Below, piece after piece: positions 8,240-17,754 of a stretch of DNA of 64,000 bases (positions are counted from its first letter, which is position 1; every line of letters starts with the position of its first letter). The notes under the pieces were generated by a model, which was not told where the DNA came from, did no database searches, and saw only the letters and a list, made by a program, of their open reading frames with translations. Position numbers and translations under genes: made by a program. This stretch comes from Pseudomonas sp. FP1742 (lineage in GTDB: Bacteria > Pseudomonadota > Gammaproteobacteria > Pseudomonadales > Pseudomonadaceae), in the NCBI RefSeq assembly GCF_030687145.1, contig NZ_CP117460.1, positions 4,464,001-4,528,000 on the forward strand. Direction: 5' to 3'.

Positions 8240-8373
8240 GGCTTCCTTCCTTAGAGAGGTCGCTGGAACGGTGGATTTCAACTCCCTTCCAGCCTGTAGC
8301 AATTTGCGAGGCTGCGTTCGAGGGTCGGGATCGAGGCCACCCAGGGAGTCGGGGTGGCCGTTGATCGCCTGTT

Positions 8374-10101
8374 TCAGTAACCGAGTGACAACCCGGTATT
8401 ACGCCGTGGGTCGTTCGCCCCATAAAAGCGGTTCTTGCCCACGGGTTTGCCTTCCAGCGAAGGCGCACCTACCAGAATAGCTGCTATATGGTTGGGGTCC
8501 TGCGGCTTGGCAAATTTGTGCCCCCAACTTTCAAGCATCTTCCTGGTGTCCGGGCTGATGGCGAAGTTCTCCAGGTTGGTTTCTTCCGGCAACCACTGCT
8601 GGTGGAAACGCGGCGCATCCACCGCTTCCTGGATGTTCATGCCGTAGTCGATCACGTTGAGCATGGTCAGCAGGGTCGCGGTGATGATGCGGCTGCCACC
8701 GGGAGTGCCGACGACCATGACGACCTTGCCATCCTTGGTGACGATGGTCGGGCTCATGGACGACAGCGGTGCCTTGCCGGGGGCGATGGCGTTGGCCTCC
8801 CCTTGTACCAGGCCGTACATGTTCGGCACGCCGATTTTCGAGGTGAAATCGTCCATTTCATCATTGAGGATGACCCCGGTTTTGCTCGCCATCACGCCGG
8901 CGCCGAACCAGTCGTTGAGGGTATAGGTCACCGATACCGCGTTGCCCCATTTGTCGACGATCGAGTAGTGGGTGGTGTTGCTGCCTTCATGGGGGGCTAC
9001 GCCGGGTTTGATCTCGCGGGATACGCCGGCTTTTTGCGGATCGATGGCTTCGCGGATTTTGGTCGCGTAGTTTTTATCCAGCAAATGGGCGATCGGGTTT
9101 TTCACGAAGTCCGGGTCGCCGAGATAGCTGTTGCGGTCCACGTACGCGTGGCGCATCGCTTCGATCTGGTAGTGCATGGCCTGCGCCGAGCGGTAGCCGA
9201 GGTCTTTCATCGGATAGCCGTCGAGGATGTTCATGATCTCGCAGATCACCACTCCGCCGGAGCTTGGCGGCGGTGCCGAGACCACGTGATAGCCACGGTA
9301 GTCGCACTCGATGGGTGCCAGTTCGCGGGTCTGGTATTTGTCGAGGTCGGCCTGGGTGATGATGCCCTTGTTGGCCTGGCTGGAGGTGACAATGGCGTCG
9401 GCCACCCAGCCTTTATAGAAACCGTCGGCGCCCTTCTCGGAAATTTCCCGCAGGGTTTTGCCCAAGTCTTTTTGCACCAGTTTCTGCCCGACCTGCATCG
9501 GCTCACCGTTGCTCAGGAAGATCGAGCCCGAGTCGCGCAGGTCTTTCTTGAACACGTCGGTGGCCGTTTCCAACAGATCGACGTCACCTTGTTCCAGCAC
9601 GAAACCGTCTTCGGCAAGCTTGATCGCCGGGGCGATCACTTCCTTGCGGGGTTTGGTGCCGTACTTCTTCAGCGCCAGTTCCATGCCGGACACGGTGCCC
9701 GGTACGCCGACGGCCAGGTGACCACGGGTGCTGAGTTCGGGGATGACGTTGCCCTGCTTGTCGAGGTACATGTCGGCGGTGGCCGCCAGCGGGGCTTTTT
9801 CACGGAAGTCGAGGAAAGTCTTGCGCCCGTCCGCCAATTGAATCGTCATGAAACCGCCGCCGCCCAGGTTACCCGCCGCGGGGTACACCACTGCCAGCGC
9901 ATAACCCACCGCGACTGCGGCATCGACCGCATTGCCGCCATTTTTGAGAACATCGACGCCGACGTGGCTGGCCAGATGCTGGGCGGTGACGACCATACCG
10001 TTTTCGGCCGCGACCGGGGCGACGGAGGCTCCATGGGCCATCAGGCAGCTCAGCGCCAAGGTGGTCGCCATGAGCGATTTGGCAAAAGGTTCGAACTTCA
10101 T
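8374..10101 (-). CDS. ggt: Gamma-glutamyltransferase (periplasmic glutathione hydrolase)
   Basis: A 575-residue gamma-glutamyltransferase precursor. A signal peptide (residues 1 to about 24, ending MAHGA) sends it to the periplasm. The self-processing nucleophile is Thr376 in SNTTHYSIVD, which splits the large and small subunits. The glutamate-binding DFREKAP and the oxyanion GSRIITATLLTML segments are present, and length equals the family norm. It hydrolyses glutathione and transfers its gamma-glutamyl group. A long open frame on the opposite strand is only a shadow of its codon bias. Monocistronic. Confidence 0.95.
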   Translation of the reverse strand: MKFEPFAKSLMATTLALSCLMAHGASVAPVAAENGMVVTAQHLASHVGVDVLKNGGNAVDAAVAVGYALAVVYPAAGNLGGGGFMTIQLADGRKTFLDFREKAPLAATADMYLDKQGNVIPELSTRGHLAVGVPGTVSGMELALKKYGTKPRKEVIAPAIKLAEDGFVLEQGDVDLLETATDVFKKDLRDSGSIFLSNGEPMQVGQKLVQKDLGKTLREISEKGADGFYKGWVADAIVTSSQANKGIITQADLDKYQTRELAPIECDYRGYHVVSAPPPSSGGVVICEIMNILDGYPMKDLGYRSAQAMHYQIEAMRHAYVDRNSYLGDPDFVKNPIAHLLDKNYATKIREAIDPQKAGVSREIKPGVAPHEGSNTTHYSIVDKWGNAVSVTYTLNDWFGAGVMASKTGVILNDEMDDFTSKIGVPNMYGLVQGEANAIAPGKAPLSSMSPTIVTKDGKVVMVVGTPGGSRIITATLLTMLNVIDYGMNIQEAVDAPRFHQQWLPEETNLENFAISPDTRKMLESWGHKFAKPQDPNHIAAILVGAPSLEGKPVGKNRFYGANDPRRNTGLSLGY

Positions 10102-10253
10102 GAGTCGGTCTCTTTTTTGTTTTTAGGCTCTGTGCAGAAACAGAGGGAACGGTTCAAAAGCAGTAGGCAAGTATGGCTGCGATTGCGTATTGCGCCTCCC
10201 CGGCGAGGCAGTATGCTAGGCGCCTGTTCAGCACGTGTGCGGAGTCCGCCGGC

Positions 10254-10769
10254 ATGACCTACACCTTCACCACCCTGGCGTCGCCGGTCGGCGAGTTGAA
10301 GCTGGTCGCGAAAGGCGCGCGTCTGGCGGCCATCCTCTGGGAAAACGACAAACCCGGTCGGGTAAGGCTGGGGCCGATGAGTGAAGCGGCGGACAACCCG
10401 ATCCTGATACGCGCCGCACGGCAGTTGCAGGAATACTTTGCCGGCACGCGCAATCGTTTTGAGTTGGACCTGGACTTTGCCGGCACGGATTTTCAGAAGC
10501 AGGTGTGGCAGGCGCTGCTGACGATTCCGTATGGCGAGACGCGCAGCTACAGCGAGATTGCCCGGCAGATCGGCAATCCCAGCGCGGTTCGGGCGGTGGG
10601 CGCGGCCAACGGCAAAAATCCGATATCGATTGTCGCGCCATGTCATCGGGTGATTGGTGCGTCGGGGAAATTGACGGGGTTTGCCGGGGGGCTTGAGGCC
10701 AAAGAGCGGTTGCTGACGCTGGAGGGCTGTGAATGGTCGGGGGCCGGCAGGATGGGTGATTTGTTTTGA
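10254..10769 (+). CDS. ogt: Methylated-DNA--protein-cysteine methyltransferase
   Basis: A 171-residue DNA repair protein that transfers alkyl groups from O6-alkylguanine to its own cysteine. The acceptor is Cys130 in the invariant PCHRVIG motif. The helix-turn-helix region (SYSEIARQIGNPSAVRAVGAANGKNP) contains the arginine finger, and LTGFAGGLEAKERLLTLE is the usual C-terminal helix. Length fits Ogt rather than Ada. Start at 10254; an upstream ATG at 10173 would add a stretch unlike the family. Monocistronic, followed by a REP element. Confidence 0.93.
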   Translation: MTYTFTTLASPVGELKLVAKGARLAAILWENDKPGRVRLGPMSEAADNPILIRAARQLQEYFAGTRNRFELDLDFAGTDFQKQVWQALLTIPYGETRSYSEIARQIGNPSAVRAVGAANGKNPISIVAPCHRVIGASGKLTGFAGGLEAKERLLTLEGCEWSGAGRMGDLF

Positions 10770-10783
10770 CTGAATGGGCTCTC

Positions 10784-10918
10784 TTGTGGCGAGGGGGCTT
10801 GCCCCCGTTGGGCTGCGAAGCGGCCCTAAACCCGATCACCACGGTAAATCAGGCATACCGCATTCACAGGCTTGGCGACTGCTGCGCAGCCGAACGGGGG
10901 CAAGCCCCCTCGCCACAA
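10784..10918. repeat. REP doublet, TTGTGGCGAGGGGGCTTGCC type
   Basis: TTGTGGCGAGGGGGCTTGCC at the left and an inverted copy ending CCCTCGCCACAA at the right enclose about 85 bases. Inner arms GCTGCGAAGCGG and CTGCGCAGCC are also partly inverted. This is a second REP family, also found at 56284-56417. Confidence 0.88.
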
Positions 10919-10954
10919 TAATCCGCGCGGCCCGACCGACACGAGCAACCTGAC

Positions 10955-11830
10955 TTATTCATTCTCCAGTGCAAACGCCTCGACAATCTGCTCAATCACC
11001 GCCCGCACCCGCGCGGTATGGCGCAGGTCCGCATGGGTCACCAGCCACACTTCATACGGCAACGGGCGCGTGCGTTCCGGCCACAGCCTGACCAGCCCAT
11101 CGCGCTCGCCCATGTACACCGGGATCTCCCCCACCCCGAGACCTGCGGCAATCGAACGACGCACCAGCAGGCTGGAACTCAGGCTGGCGACAATCCGCCC
11201 ACGGCTCAGTGGTTCCGAGACCAGCGTCATGTTCTTGTTGCCCTGCAAGTACGGTTGATACACCACCAGATCATGCCCTTCAAAAGCCGAGCCCGGTTGC
11301 GGTACGCCGTTGGCCTCGACATAACTTCGCGAAGCGAACAGCCCCACCGGCCAGCGCGCAATACGCCGGGCGATCAGGTCGGGATTGTCCGGCCGGGTGT
11401 TGCGCACGGCAATGTCCGCCTCGCGCTTGGCCAGGCTGAGGATTTGCGTGGAGGCGTCCAGCTGCACCCGCACGTCGGGGTGCACCGCATGCAAACGAGC
11501 GATGGCCGGGATCAGAAAATCGATGGCCAGAGAATCGGTGGTGCTGACGCGCACAGTGCCGATCAATCGTTCGTCGAGGCCCTGAATCTGTCGCTCCAGC
11601 TCAAATGCCGAGTGCTCCATCTTTTCCACGGATTGCAACGCCGCTTCGCCGACCGCTGTCAGCGCATAGCCCTCGGAGGTGCGCAGGAACAGGGTCGCGC
11701 TCAACGATTTTTCCAGCGCGGCGATGCGCCGGCCGACGGTGGCCTGATCGACCTTCAGCACCCGTGCCGCGCCGCGTAGCGTCGATTCGCGGCAAACCGC
11801 CAAAAACACTCGCGCATCATCCCAATTCAT
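10955..11830 (-). CDS. LysR-family transcriptional regulator
   Basis: A 291-residue LysR regulator with an N-terminal winged HTH (DDARVFLAVCRESTLRGAARVLKVDQATVGRRIAALE) and a C-terminal effector-binding domain (GTVRVSTTDSLAIDFLIPAIARL, then two lobes). The start ATG at 11830 is shared by the family. It is divergent from the MFS transporter at 11945 with about 114 bases between, the usual arrangement of a LysR regulator and its target. Effector unknown. Confidence 0.92.
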   Translation of the reverse strand: MNWDDARVFLAVCRESTLRGAARVLKVDQATVGRRIAALEKSLSATLFLRTSEGYALTAVGEAALQSVEKMEHSAFELERQIQGLDERLIGTVRVSTTDSLAIDFLIPAIARLHAVHPDVRVQLDASTQILSLAKREADIAVRNTRPDNPDLIARRIARWPVGLFASRSYVEANGVPQPGSAFEGHDLVVYQPYLQGNKNMTLVSEPLSRGRIVASLSSSLLVRRSIAAGLGVGEIPVYMGERDGLVRLWPERTRPLPYEVWLVTHADLRHTARVRAVIEQIVEAFALENE

Positions 11831-11944
11831 AGCGTTTCCTGTAGCGATGCATTTACGCATCAGGATAGCGCGAAATCGCAGCATTATTGCAGCAGCGTTC
11901 CCCGATATGCTGGAGGCCAAGCGTAAATCCACAGGACCGTTCCC

Positions 11945-13162
11945 ATGCACAGCACATCCCTCGACACTGGGCGCAGCGCGATCTGGCTGCCGATCTTCGC
12001 CGGTCTCTGCGCCAGCCTGGTCAGCATTGGTCTGGCACGTTTTGCCTACACGCCGTTGATTCCGTCGTTGATTCAAGCCCAGTGGTTTTCCGCCGGCGAC
12101 GTGGTGTACCTCGGCGCCGCCAATCTGGTGGGCTACCTGATCGGCGCATTGATCGGCCATCCGCTGGCCCGGCACACGTCCAATAAAACCGCTTTGCGGC
12201 TGATGCTGCTGGCGGTGACACTGGCGTTTTTTGCCTGTGCCTTTCCGTTATCGGTGAGCTGGTTCTTCGGCTGGCGTTTGCTGTCGGGGATTGCCGGGGG
12301 CGCAATCATGGTGCTGGTGGCGGCGACCGTGTTGCCCCATGTGCCCGCCTCACGCAGAGGCTTGGCCAGCGGCGCGATCTTTCTCGGCATCGGCTTGGGC
12401 ATTGCCGGCTCAGGCACCCTCGTTCCGCCGCTGCTGAGCCTTGGCTTACAGAACACTTGGCTGGGGCTCGGCGCCTTGGCCTTGATTCTGACCGCCGCCA
12501 GTTGGTTTGGCTGGCCTTCAGCCCTTGCCCATGAAACGGCTGCTCCGCATGCTCAGCACACGAAATTACCGTTTAACGCCAACCTTTACCTGCTGTTTGC
12601 GCAGTACGCGCTCATGGCCGCCGGGCTGGTGCCGGCGATGGTGTTTCTGGTGGATTACGTAACGCGCGGCCTCGGCGCCGGGCCCCATGTGGGCGCGCTG
12701 ATCTGGGTAATGTATGGCCTCGGCGCGATTGTCGGGCCGGTGAGTTATGGTTTTCTGGCCGATCAACTGGGGGCAAAGCCGAGCATCCGCCTGGTGCTGG
12801 TGGTGCAGGCGATTGCCGTCGGGCTGCTGTCGATATCGAGTTCGTTCACCGCCCTGGCCTTGCTGGCGGTAATCCTCGGTTCGTTCCCGCCGGGCATCGT
12901 GCCGCTGGCGCTGGCCCGAGTGCATGAGCTGGTGCCGCAACACCATCAGCAACAAGTGGCCTGGAGCCGCGCCACGGTTTCGTTCGCGACCTTTCAGGCC
13001 ATCGCCGGGTTTGCCTACTCGGCGCTGTTCAACGCCAGCGGCGGTCATCACGGGTTGCTGTTCGTCATCGCGGCCGGGGCCATCGTCGTCGCGTTCTTGC
13101 TGGAACAGGCCATGCGTTTGCTGGACCGCCGCGACCGGATGATGCCGGTGAGTTGTTCATGA
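11945..13162 (+). CDS. MFS transporter, YbfB/YjiJ family
   Basis: A 405-residue inner-membrane transporter with about twelve hydrophobic segments. The start (WLPIFAGLCASLVSIGLARFAYTPLIP) and the LGAANLVGYLIGALIGHPLA segment are typical of the YbfB/YjiJ branch of the major facilitator superfamily. Substrate unknown; members are usually treated as efflux pumps. It is transcribed away from the LysR gene, which probably controls it. Confidence 0.88.
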   Translation: MHSTSLDTGRSAIWLPIFAGLCASLVSIGLARFAYTPLIPSLIQAQWFSAGDVVYLGAANLVGYLIGALIGHPLARHTSNKTALRLMLLAVTLAFFACAFPLSVSWFFGWRLLSGIAGGAIMVLVAATVLPHVPASRRGLASGAIFLGIGLGIAGSGTLVPPLLSLGLQNTWLGLGALALILTAASWFGWPSALAHETAAPHAQHTKLPFNANLYLLFAQYALMAAGLVPAMVFLVDYVTRGLGAGPHVGALIWVMYGLGAIVGPVSYGFLADQLGAKPSIRLVLVVQAIAVGLLSISSSFTALALLAVILGSFPPGIVPLALARVHELVPQHHQQQVAWSRATVSFATFQAIAGFAYSALFNASGGHHGLLFVIAAGAIVVAFLLEQAMRLLDRRDRMMPVSCS

Positions 13163-13184
13163 TCGCGCAACACCAAGTTTGCGG

Positions 13185-14996
13185 CTATCGATAACCGCGC
13201 GCCTGCACGTTGAACAACTGCGCATAACGCCCACCCGCCGCGACAAGGCTGTCGTGATCGCCTCGCTCAAGGATCGAACCCTGGTCCAGCACGATAATGT
13301 GGTCGGCATTGCGCACGCTGGAGAAGCGGTGAGAAATCAGCAACGTCATGCGCCCTTCGGTGTGTTGGCTGAAATGCTCGAACACCGCCGCTTCCGCCGC
13401 CGGGTCCAGGGCCGAGGTCGGTTCATCCAGGATCAGGATATCGGCGTCGCGGCGCATGTAGGCGCGAGACAAGGCGATCTTCTGCCATTGCCCACCGGAC
13501 AGTTCCTGCCCACCGGCAAACCACCGTCCCAATTGCGTGGCGTAACCACGATCCAGACGCTCGATGAAAGGCGCGGCCATGCCTTCGGCGGCCGCTTGCT
13601 GCCAACGGGTTTCATCGTTGAACGCCAGGGTATCGCCCACGCCGATGTTCTCGCCCACGGAGAACTGGTAGCGAATGTAGTCCTGGAAAATCACGCCGAT
13701 GCGCCGTCTCAGCGCCTCTTCATCCCAGGCCTGCAAATCGCTGCCGTCCAGCAGGATTCGGCCCTGATCGGGGCGATACAACCGCGTCAGCAACTTGATC
13801 AGCGTGGTTTTGCCCGAACCGTTTTCCCCCACCAGCGCGAGGCTGTGTCCGGGCAACAGGTGCAGATCGATGCCCTGCAAAGCGGCGCGGCTCGCCCCCG
13901 GATAGCGGAAGCCGACATTCTCGAAACGCAAACCATCGCCGGGCACCGCGCCCACGGCAAGGCTTCCGGTATCGGCCACCACGGGCTCGGCCAGATACTC
14001 GTAGAGGCTCGACAGATAAAGACCATCCTCGTAGAGACCGCTGATGGCGCTCAAGCTGCTGCTTACGGCGGCCTGCCCCTGCTTGAACAACACCAGATAC
14101 ATGGTCATTTGCCCAAGACTGATGCTGCCGTGAACGGTATCGACCACGACCCACGCATAGGCCAGGTAAAACGCCGCGGTGCCCAGCAGCCCCAGCACAA
14201 ATCCCCAGCCATCGCGACGCAACGTCAGGCGCCGGTCTTCAGCGTAGAGACGCGCAAACGTGTCCCGATAACGCTGCAACAGCAGCGGCGCGAAGCCGAA
14301 CAGTTTCACCTCTTTTATATAGCCCTCATGGGAGAGCAGTGTCTCGATGTAGTTCTGCTGCCGGCTCTCCGGCGCCCGGCGGGTGAATAGCCGAAAGGCA
14401 TCCCCGGAAAAATGCGCTTCGGCAAAGAACACCGGCAACGCCCCGACCACCAGCAGCACCAGCGCCCAGGGCGAAAAATGCACCAGCAACACGCCGAAAC
14501 TGATCAACACGATCAGGTTCTGGATCAGCCCCAGCGATTTCATCACCAGCGCCAGCGGCCGGGTCGATGCCTCGCGTCGCACCCGAACCAGCTTGTCGTA
14601 GAACTCTGAGTTCTCGAACTGGACCAACGATAACGTCTGGGCTTTCTCCAGAATCATCGTGTTGACCTTCTGCCCCAACTGCACCCGCAAGAGTGACTGC
14701 TGCACCGACAATGCGCGCTGCGTCCCGGACAACAATGCAAGCACGCCCGCTTCAAACAGCACATAACGCACGACCGGCCATAGTGGCGCACTACCCTGTT
14801 GCGCGTGCAACTGCATGGCGGTGACGACTGCATCGACAATCCGCTGCCCCAACCACGCCGCCAGCGCGGGCAGGACCCCGGCGATCAGCGTCGCCAGCAC
14901 CAACCCCAGGAACAGTCCACGGGACGTTCCCCAGACCAGCAGCAAGGCACGTCTGGCCTGGTCGAGCAGTGAGGCAAAACGGGTCAGGACAGGCAT
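13185..14996 (-). CDS. ABC exporter, fused permease and ATPase
   Basis: A 603-residue half-transporter. The N-terminal membrane domain (residues about 20-320) has six predicted helices. The nucleotide-binding domain has Walker A GENGSGKTT (390-398), signature LSGGQ (499-503), Walker B DILILDEPTSALD (519-531) and the switch histidine at about 556. It would act as a homodimer. It resembles the exporters found near lantibiotic or peptide loci and MsbA-like pumps, but no peptide gene adjoins, so the substrate is open. The transmembrane domain lacks a peptidase domain. Monocistronic, convergent with the MFS gene. Confidence 0.88.
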   Translation of the reverse strand: MPVLTRFASLLDQARRALLLVWGTSRGLFLGLVLATLIAGVLPALAAWLGQRIVDAVVTAMQLHAQQGSAPLWPVVRYVLFEAGVLALLSGTQRALSVQQSLLRVQLGQKVNTMILEKAQTLSLVQFENSEFYDKLVRVRREASTRPLALVMKSLGLIQNLIVLISFGVLLVHFSPWALVLLVVGALPVFFAEAHFSGDAFRLFTRRAPESRQQNYIETLLSHEGYIKEVKLFGFAPLLLQRYRDTFARLYAEDRRLTLRRDGWGFVLGLLGTAAFYLAYAWVVVDTVHGSISLGQMTMYLVLFKQGQAAVSSSLSAISGLYEDGLYLSSLYEYLAEPVVADTGSLAVGAVPGDGLRFENVGFRYPGASRAALQGIDLHLLPGHSLALVGENGSGKTTLIKLLTRLYRPDQGRILLDGSDLQAWDEEALRRRIGVIFQDYIRYQFSVGENIGVGDTLAFNDETRWQQAAAEGMAAPFIERLDRGYATQLGRWFAGGQELSGGQWQKIALSRAYMRRDADILILDEPTSALDPAAEAAVFEHFSQHTEGRMTLLISHRFSSVRNADHIIVLDQGSILERGDHDSLVAAGGRYAQLFNVQARGYR

Positions 14997-15201
14997 AGGA
15001 CGGTGAACTCGGTGGCGGACGTCAGAGAAACGCGGCAGGTTCTACGGTACGTGGAATGAGCCACACGAGGCGATAAACCTCGGTTCGCCCATAGAAAAAA
15101 CATCTAAAAAAACAGCACCGCTCGCCCCGTTTTAGCGCTTTGCTATGAAGAGTCAATGCCCATCGGGATTCGAGGGCGCTCTCCATAAGCAGGAGCAGAA
15201 C

Positions 15202-15615
15202 ATGAAAATCAATCCCTACCTGATCTTCAACGGTGACTGCCAGGCCGCTTTCACCTTCTACGCCAAAAGCCTGCCAGGCCAGATCGAAGTCATGATGACC
15301 TTCGGCGAAACCCCGGCCCGCGATCATGTTCCGGTGGAATGTCACAACCTGATCATTCACACGCGTCTGCTGGTGGGGGATCAGGCGATCATGGCCTCGG
15401 ATACCACACCTGATCGTCCCAGCGCAGGCATGAGCGGGTGTTCGATATCGTTGAATGTCGACAGTGTGGTTGAGGCTGAGCGGGTGTTCGCAACGCTGGC
15501 TGAGGGCGGCAATATTCAAATGCCATTAGAGACGACATTCTGGGCGGCCCGCTTCGGGATGCTGGTCGACAGGTTTGGCGTGTCATGGATGATTAATTGC
15601 GAAAAGGATCAATGA
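15202..15615 (+). CDS. VOC family protein, PhnB-like
   Basis: A 137-residue protein of the vicinal-oxygen-chelate fold, PhnB/YjdN subgroup. It starts MKINPYLIFNGDCQAAFTFY, and has the VMASD-like IMASDTTPD and the terminal WAARFGMLVDRFGVSWMINC, which are diagnostic of this subgroup. The metal ligands of true glyoxalases are not all present, and its reaction is unknown. Start at the ATG at 15202; GGAGCAGAAC precedes it. Confidence 0.88.
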   Translation: MKINPYLIFNGDCQAAFTFYAKSLPGQIEVMMTFGETPARDHVPVECHNLIIHTRLLVGDQAIMASDTTPDRPSAGMSGCSISLNVDSVVEAERVFATLAEGGNIQMPLETTFWAARFGMLVDRFGVSWMINCEKDQ

Positions 15616-16216
15616 ACGGGTCTGCCCCCCGGTTAGTACATAAATCTACTGGCGCTTTAATATCAATTTTAGCTTTTTTTATTCAATAACCAAACGGAAT
15701 AACTACACTGTTCACAGATTCAGCCTTGACACAAAATATTACGAATACAAGGCAAAAGGAGTCAATTAATATAGCCCCCCGTTCGTTTGCCCTAAAAAGA
15801 GGCGACAGTTGAGCTGGCGCCTTCCGAGAGCGCGCCTACACTGCCATAGAACACCTTGGAATAGCCTTATAAATCAACTCCAGATTTCAAAAATGCGGAC
15901 CTTCGCACAATTCATACGCAAGACTTCTCAGTTATGCCTCGTTCTGTTGCCTGATCCGCAGATCAGCCACGCTTCTGTATCGATCATGGAAAAGTCAACC
16001 CAGAGAGCCTATTCCGACGAAATGGCTTACCAACTAAGTCGGTTATCAAAAAAATAAATTGGCTAAAGCCTCCACAGTTGGCTATGTCATTGTGCCAGCT
16101 GAAACTACTGACGATGGAATGAGGTCTGTTGACGAGGCCGAAATGTTATAAAAAGTCAGATAACTTCAGTATTTTGTGTATTAAGATTGCAACGCCAGCA
16201 CATATGAGTAATTTGC
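15616..16216. other. AT-rich intergenic region before the EPS regulators
   Basis: About 600 bases that are clearly AT-richer than the neighbouring genes. A weak open stretch around 15890-16057 ends in YSDEMAYQLSRLSKK but lacks a convincing start, and I do not call it a gene. The last 70 bases (TATAAAAAG, TTGTGTATTAAGAT) probably hold the promoter of the regulator at 16217. No repeat or RNA gene recognised. Confidence 0.4.
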
Positions 16217-16948
16217 ATGATGAGCACTGAGAGCAAAATCGAAAATAGCCAGAGGGGTATTCTCGCTATTGGGCGCACTTGGCGCTCGACAGAGAAACTT
16301 CGGCAATTATTTGTACCAAACTTCACGCATGTTTATACATTAGATCACCAAAACCCGCTGAACCTTGATAACGAAGCTCAACCGCACGATACCGTACTGA
16401 TCGATATTGAAAGCCCCTCTATTCTCAATGACTGCCTGGCGCTCATCAGGAAGTTACGTACAACTTCGTCAGAGCCGGCCATTATCGTTGCTATAAATTT
16501 TCGTGCGCCGCAAACCAAAGTTGAATGTTACCTGGCCGGCGCCGATCACTGTATCAATGTACCCAATGATCAGGACGAAAAAGCCAGATTAATTTCAGAA
16601 CTGCTCGAAACACCTGAATGGCAGCCGGCTGTAAAGTTGATCCTGGACCAGACATGCCTGCACTTATACAACGACGAATACAAACTTGATCTGGCCTATC
16701 AGGAAATGAAAGCCCTGGATGCGCTTATCAACGCAGAAGGCAATATCCTGCACCACGATAGTATGGCTGAGTCCATGGGCTTAAATATAAAGCTGTACGA
16801 TTCGCGGGTTCTGGAAAAATCCATAAGCCGGCTTCGAAACAAGATCAAAAAACACTTTGGCATTAATATTATTCACAGTGTTCGCGGTTATGGCTATCGA
16901 TTACTTCGAGGGGTCGTATCAATAAAGCAAACAAACTTTCACTCTTAA
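16217..16948 (+). CDS. Atypical response-regulator-like protein with winged helix
   Basis: A 243-residue protein. Residues about 12-130 have the shape of a receiver domain: a strand ILAIG, the strand VLIDIE where an Asp sits at the phospho-acceptor position, and a later PAIIVAINF strand. However, the acidic pair after strand 1 (usually ED or DD) is replaced by GR, and the conserved Lys after strand 5 is missing (CINVPND). Phosphorylation is therefore doubtful. Residues about 145-235 are an OmpR-type winged helix ending IIHSVRGYGYRLL. It is nine bases upstream of the EAL-like gene, and codes for the first of three regulators before the polysaccharide locus. Confidence 0.75.
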   Translation: MMSTESKIENSQRGILAIGRTWRSTEKLRQLFVPNFTHVYTLDHQNPLNLDNEAQPHDTVLIDIESPSILNDCLALIRKLRTTSSEPAIIVAINFRAPQTKVECYLAGADHCINVPNDQDEKARLISELLETPEWQPAVKLILDQTCLHLYNDEYKLDLAYQEMKALDALINAEGNILHHDSMAESMGLNIKLYDSRVLEKSISRLRNKIKKHFGINIIHSVRGYGYRLLRGVVSIKQTNFHS

Positions 16949-16957
16949 AGGGACCAG

Positions 16958-17716
16958 ATGATGGAGTCCAGCAGGCAATATACGGTGCAAGAGAACTTCT
17001 CTTTGGTATTCTTCAGGCAATCGATTCTCAAACGAAACGATGAACTGTTCGGCACTGAAATCTATGCCAAAGCGACCAAACAGCAGATGCCGATAAACAA
17101 GGGGTATCAGCAACCGCACCTAGATCACCCACTGGCGATCTATCGCGAAGTTTTGATGCGCGTCCAATTAAATGCCCTCTCACAAACCGAGGCTGCACCT
17201 TCTCCATCCACACAGGCACCCAACAAACTGTTCGTCACCATGAGTCAATCCGCGTTGCTGGATAAAACGCTGATCAAGGAACTGAGTGACGCTCAAACGA
17301 TACTCAAGAGGCATGAGCAACAGCTGATTCCCAGCATTAACGGCAGCTCGTTCCTTTCATTCAACCTAAAAGAAAAAAGAACCATTATCAATCACATTCA
17401 TTTATTGAAGGACAACGGAATCGAAATCGCTTTCGATGGCTATGACCTAAGCGATGACAGCGTTGAAAAACTAATCAGTCCGACGCTGTTCGATTACATA
17501 AAAGTGGACTTGACCCGCTCCAACTTCGACATCATGGTCGAAAACAGCCAGGACTTTTTCAACAGGTCTTACGACTGCCTGAGCAGCATGATCCATGACA
17601 GCAAGATCAAATTCATCGCGGACCGGGTGGAGCACAAAGCACTGCACACGCTGGCTCGCAGCATGCCTTTCGATTTTTTCCAGGGGCGCTACTACTCCCC
17701 TACCGAGGTTATTTAA
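16958..17716 (+). CDS. Degenerate EAL-domain protein
   Basis: A 252-residue protein that follows the EAL fold but has lost its chemistry. The EAL position reads EIY (in LFGTEIYAKA) and the next conserved Asn is Thr (FVTMSQ). The ELTE strand reads LSFNLKE, the DDFG loop reads FDGYDLS, and the AEGVE loop reads ADRVE. The IKVD strand and the terminal QGRYYSPTEV are kept. True EAL proteins hydrolyse cyclic di-GMP; this one is most likely inactive and could bind the nucleotide or a protein partner. It lies between two winged-helix pseudo-receivers, with 38 bases to the second, as one operon. Confidence 0.72.
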   Translation: MMESSRQYTVQENFSLVFFRQSILKRNDELFGTEIYAKATKQQMPINKGYQQPHLDHPLAIYREVLMRVQLNALSQTEAAPSPSTQAPNKLFVTMSQSALLDKTLIKELSDAQTILKRHEQQLIPSINGSSFLSFNLKEKRTIINHIHLLKDNGIEIAFDGYDLSDDSVEKLISPTLFDYIKVDLTRSNFDIMVENSQDFFNRSYDCLSSMIHDSKIKFIADRVEHKALHTLARSMPFDFFQGRYYSPTEVI

Positions 17717-17754
17717 GCTTTAAAAATTTCACCAAACTAGGAAGGAGCCTTATA

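Noticed and set aside
8488..10257. 589-residue open frame on the plus strand opposite ggt
   Set aside because: It is a codon-bias shadow of the GC-rich ggt gene: low-complexity His/Asp/Gly/Val content, no ribosome binding site and no recognisable domain.
15890..16057. Short open frame with YSDEMAYQLSRLSKK ending
   Set aside because: No convincing start or ribosome binding site, AT-rich non-coding surroundings and no recognisable family.
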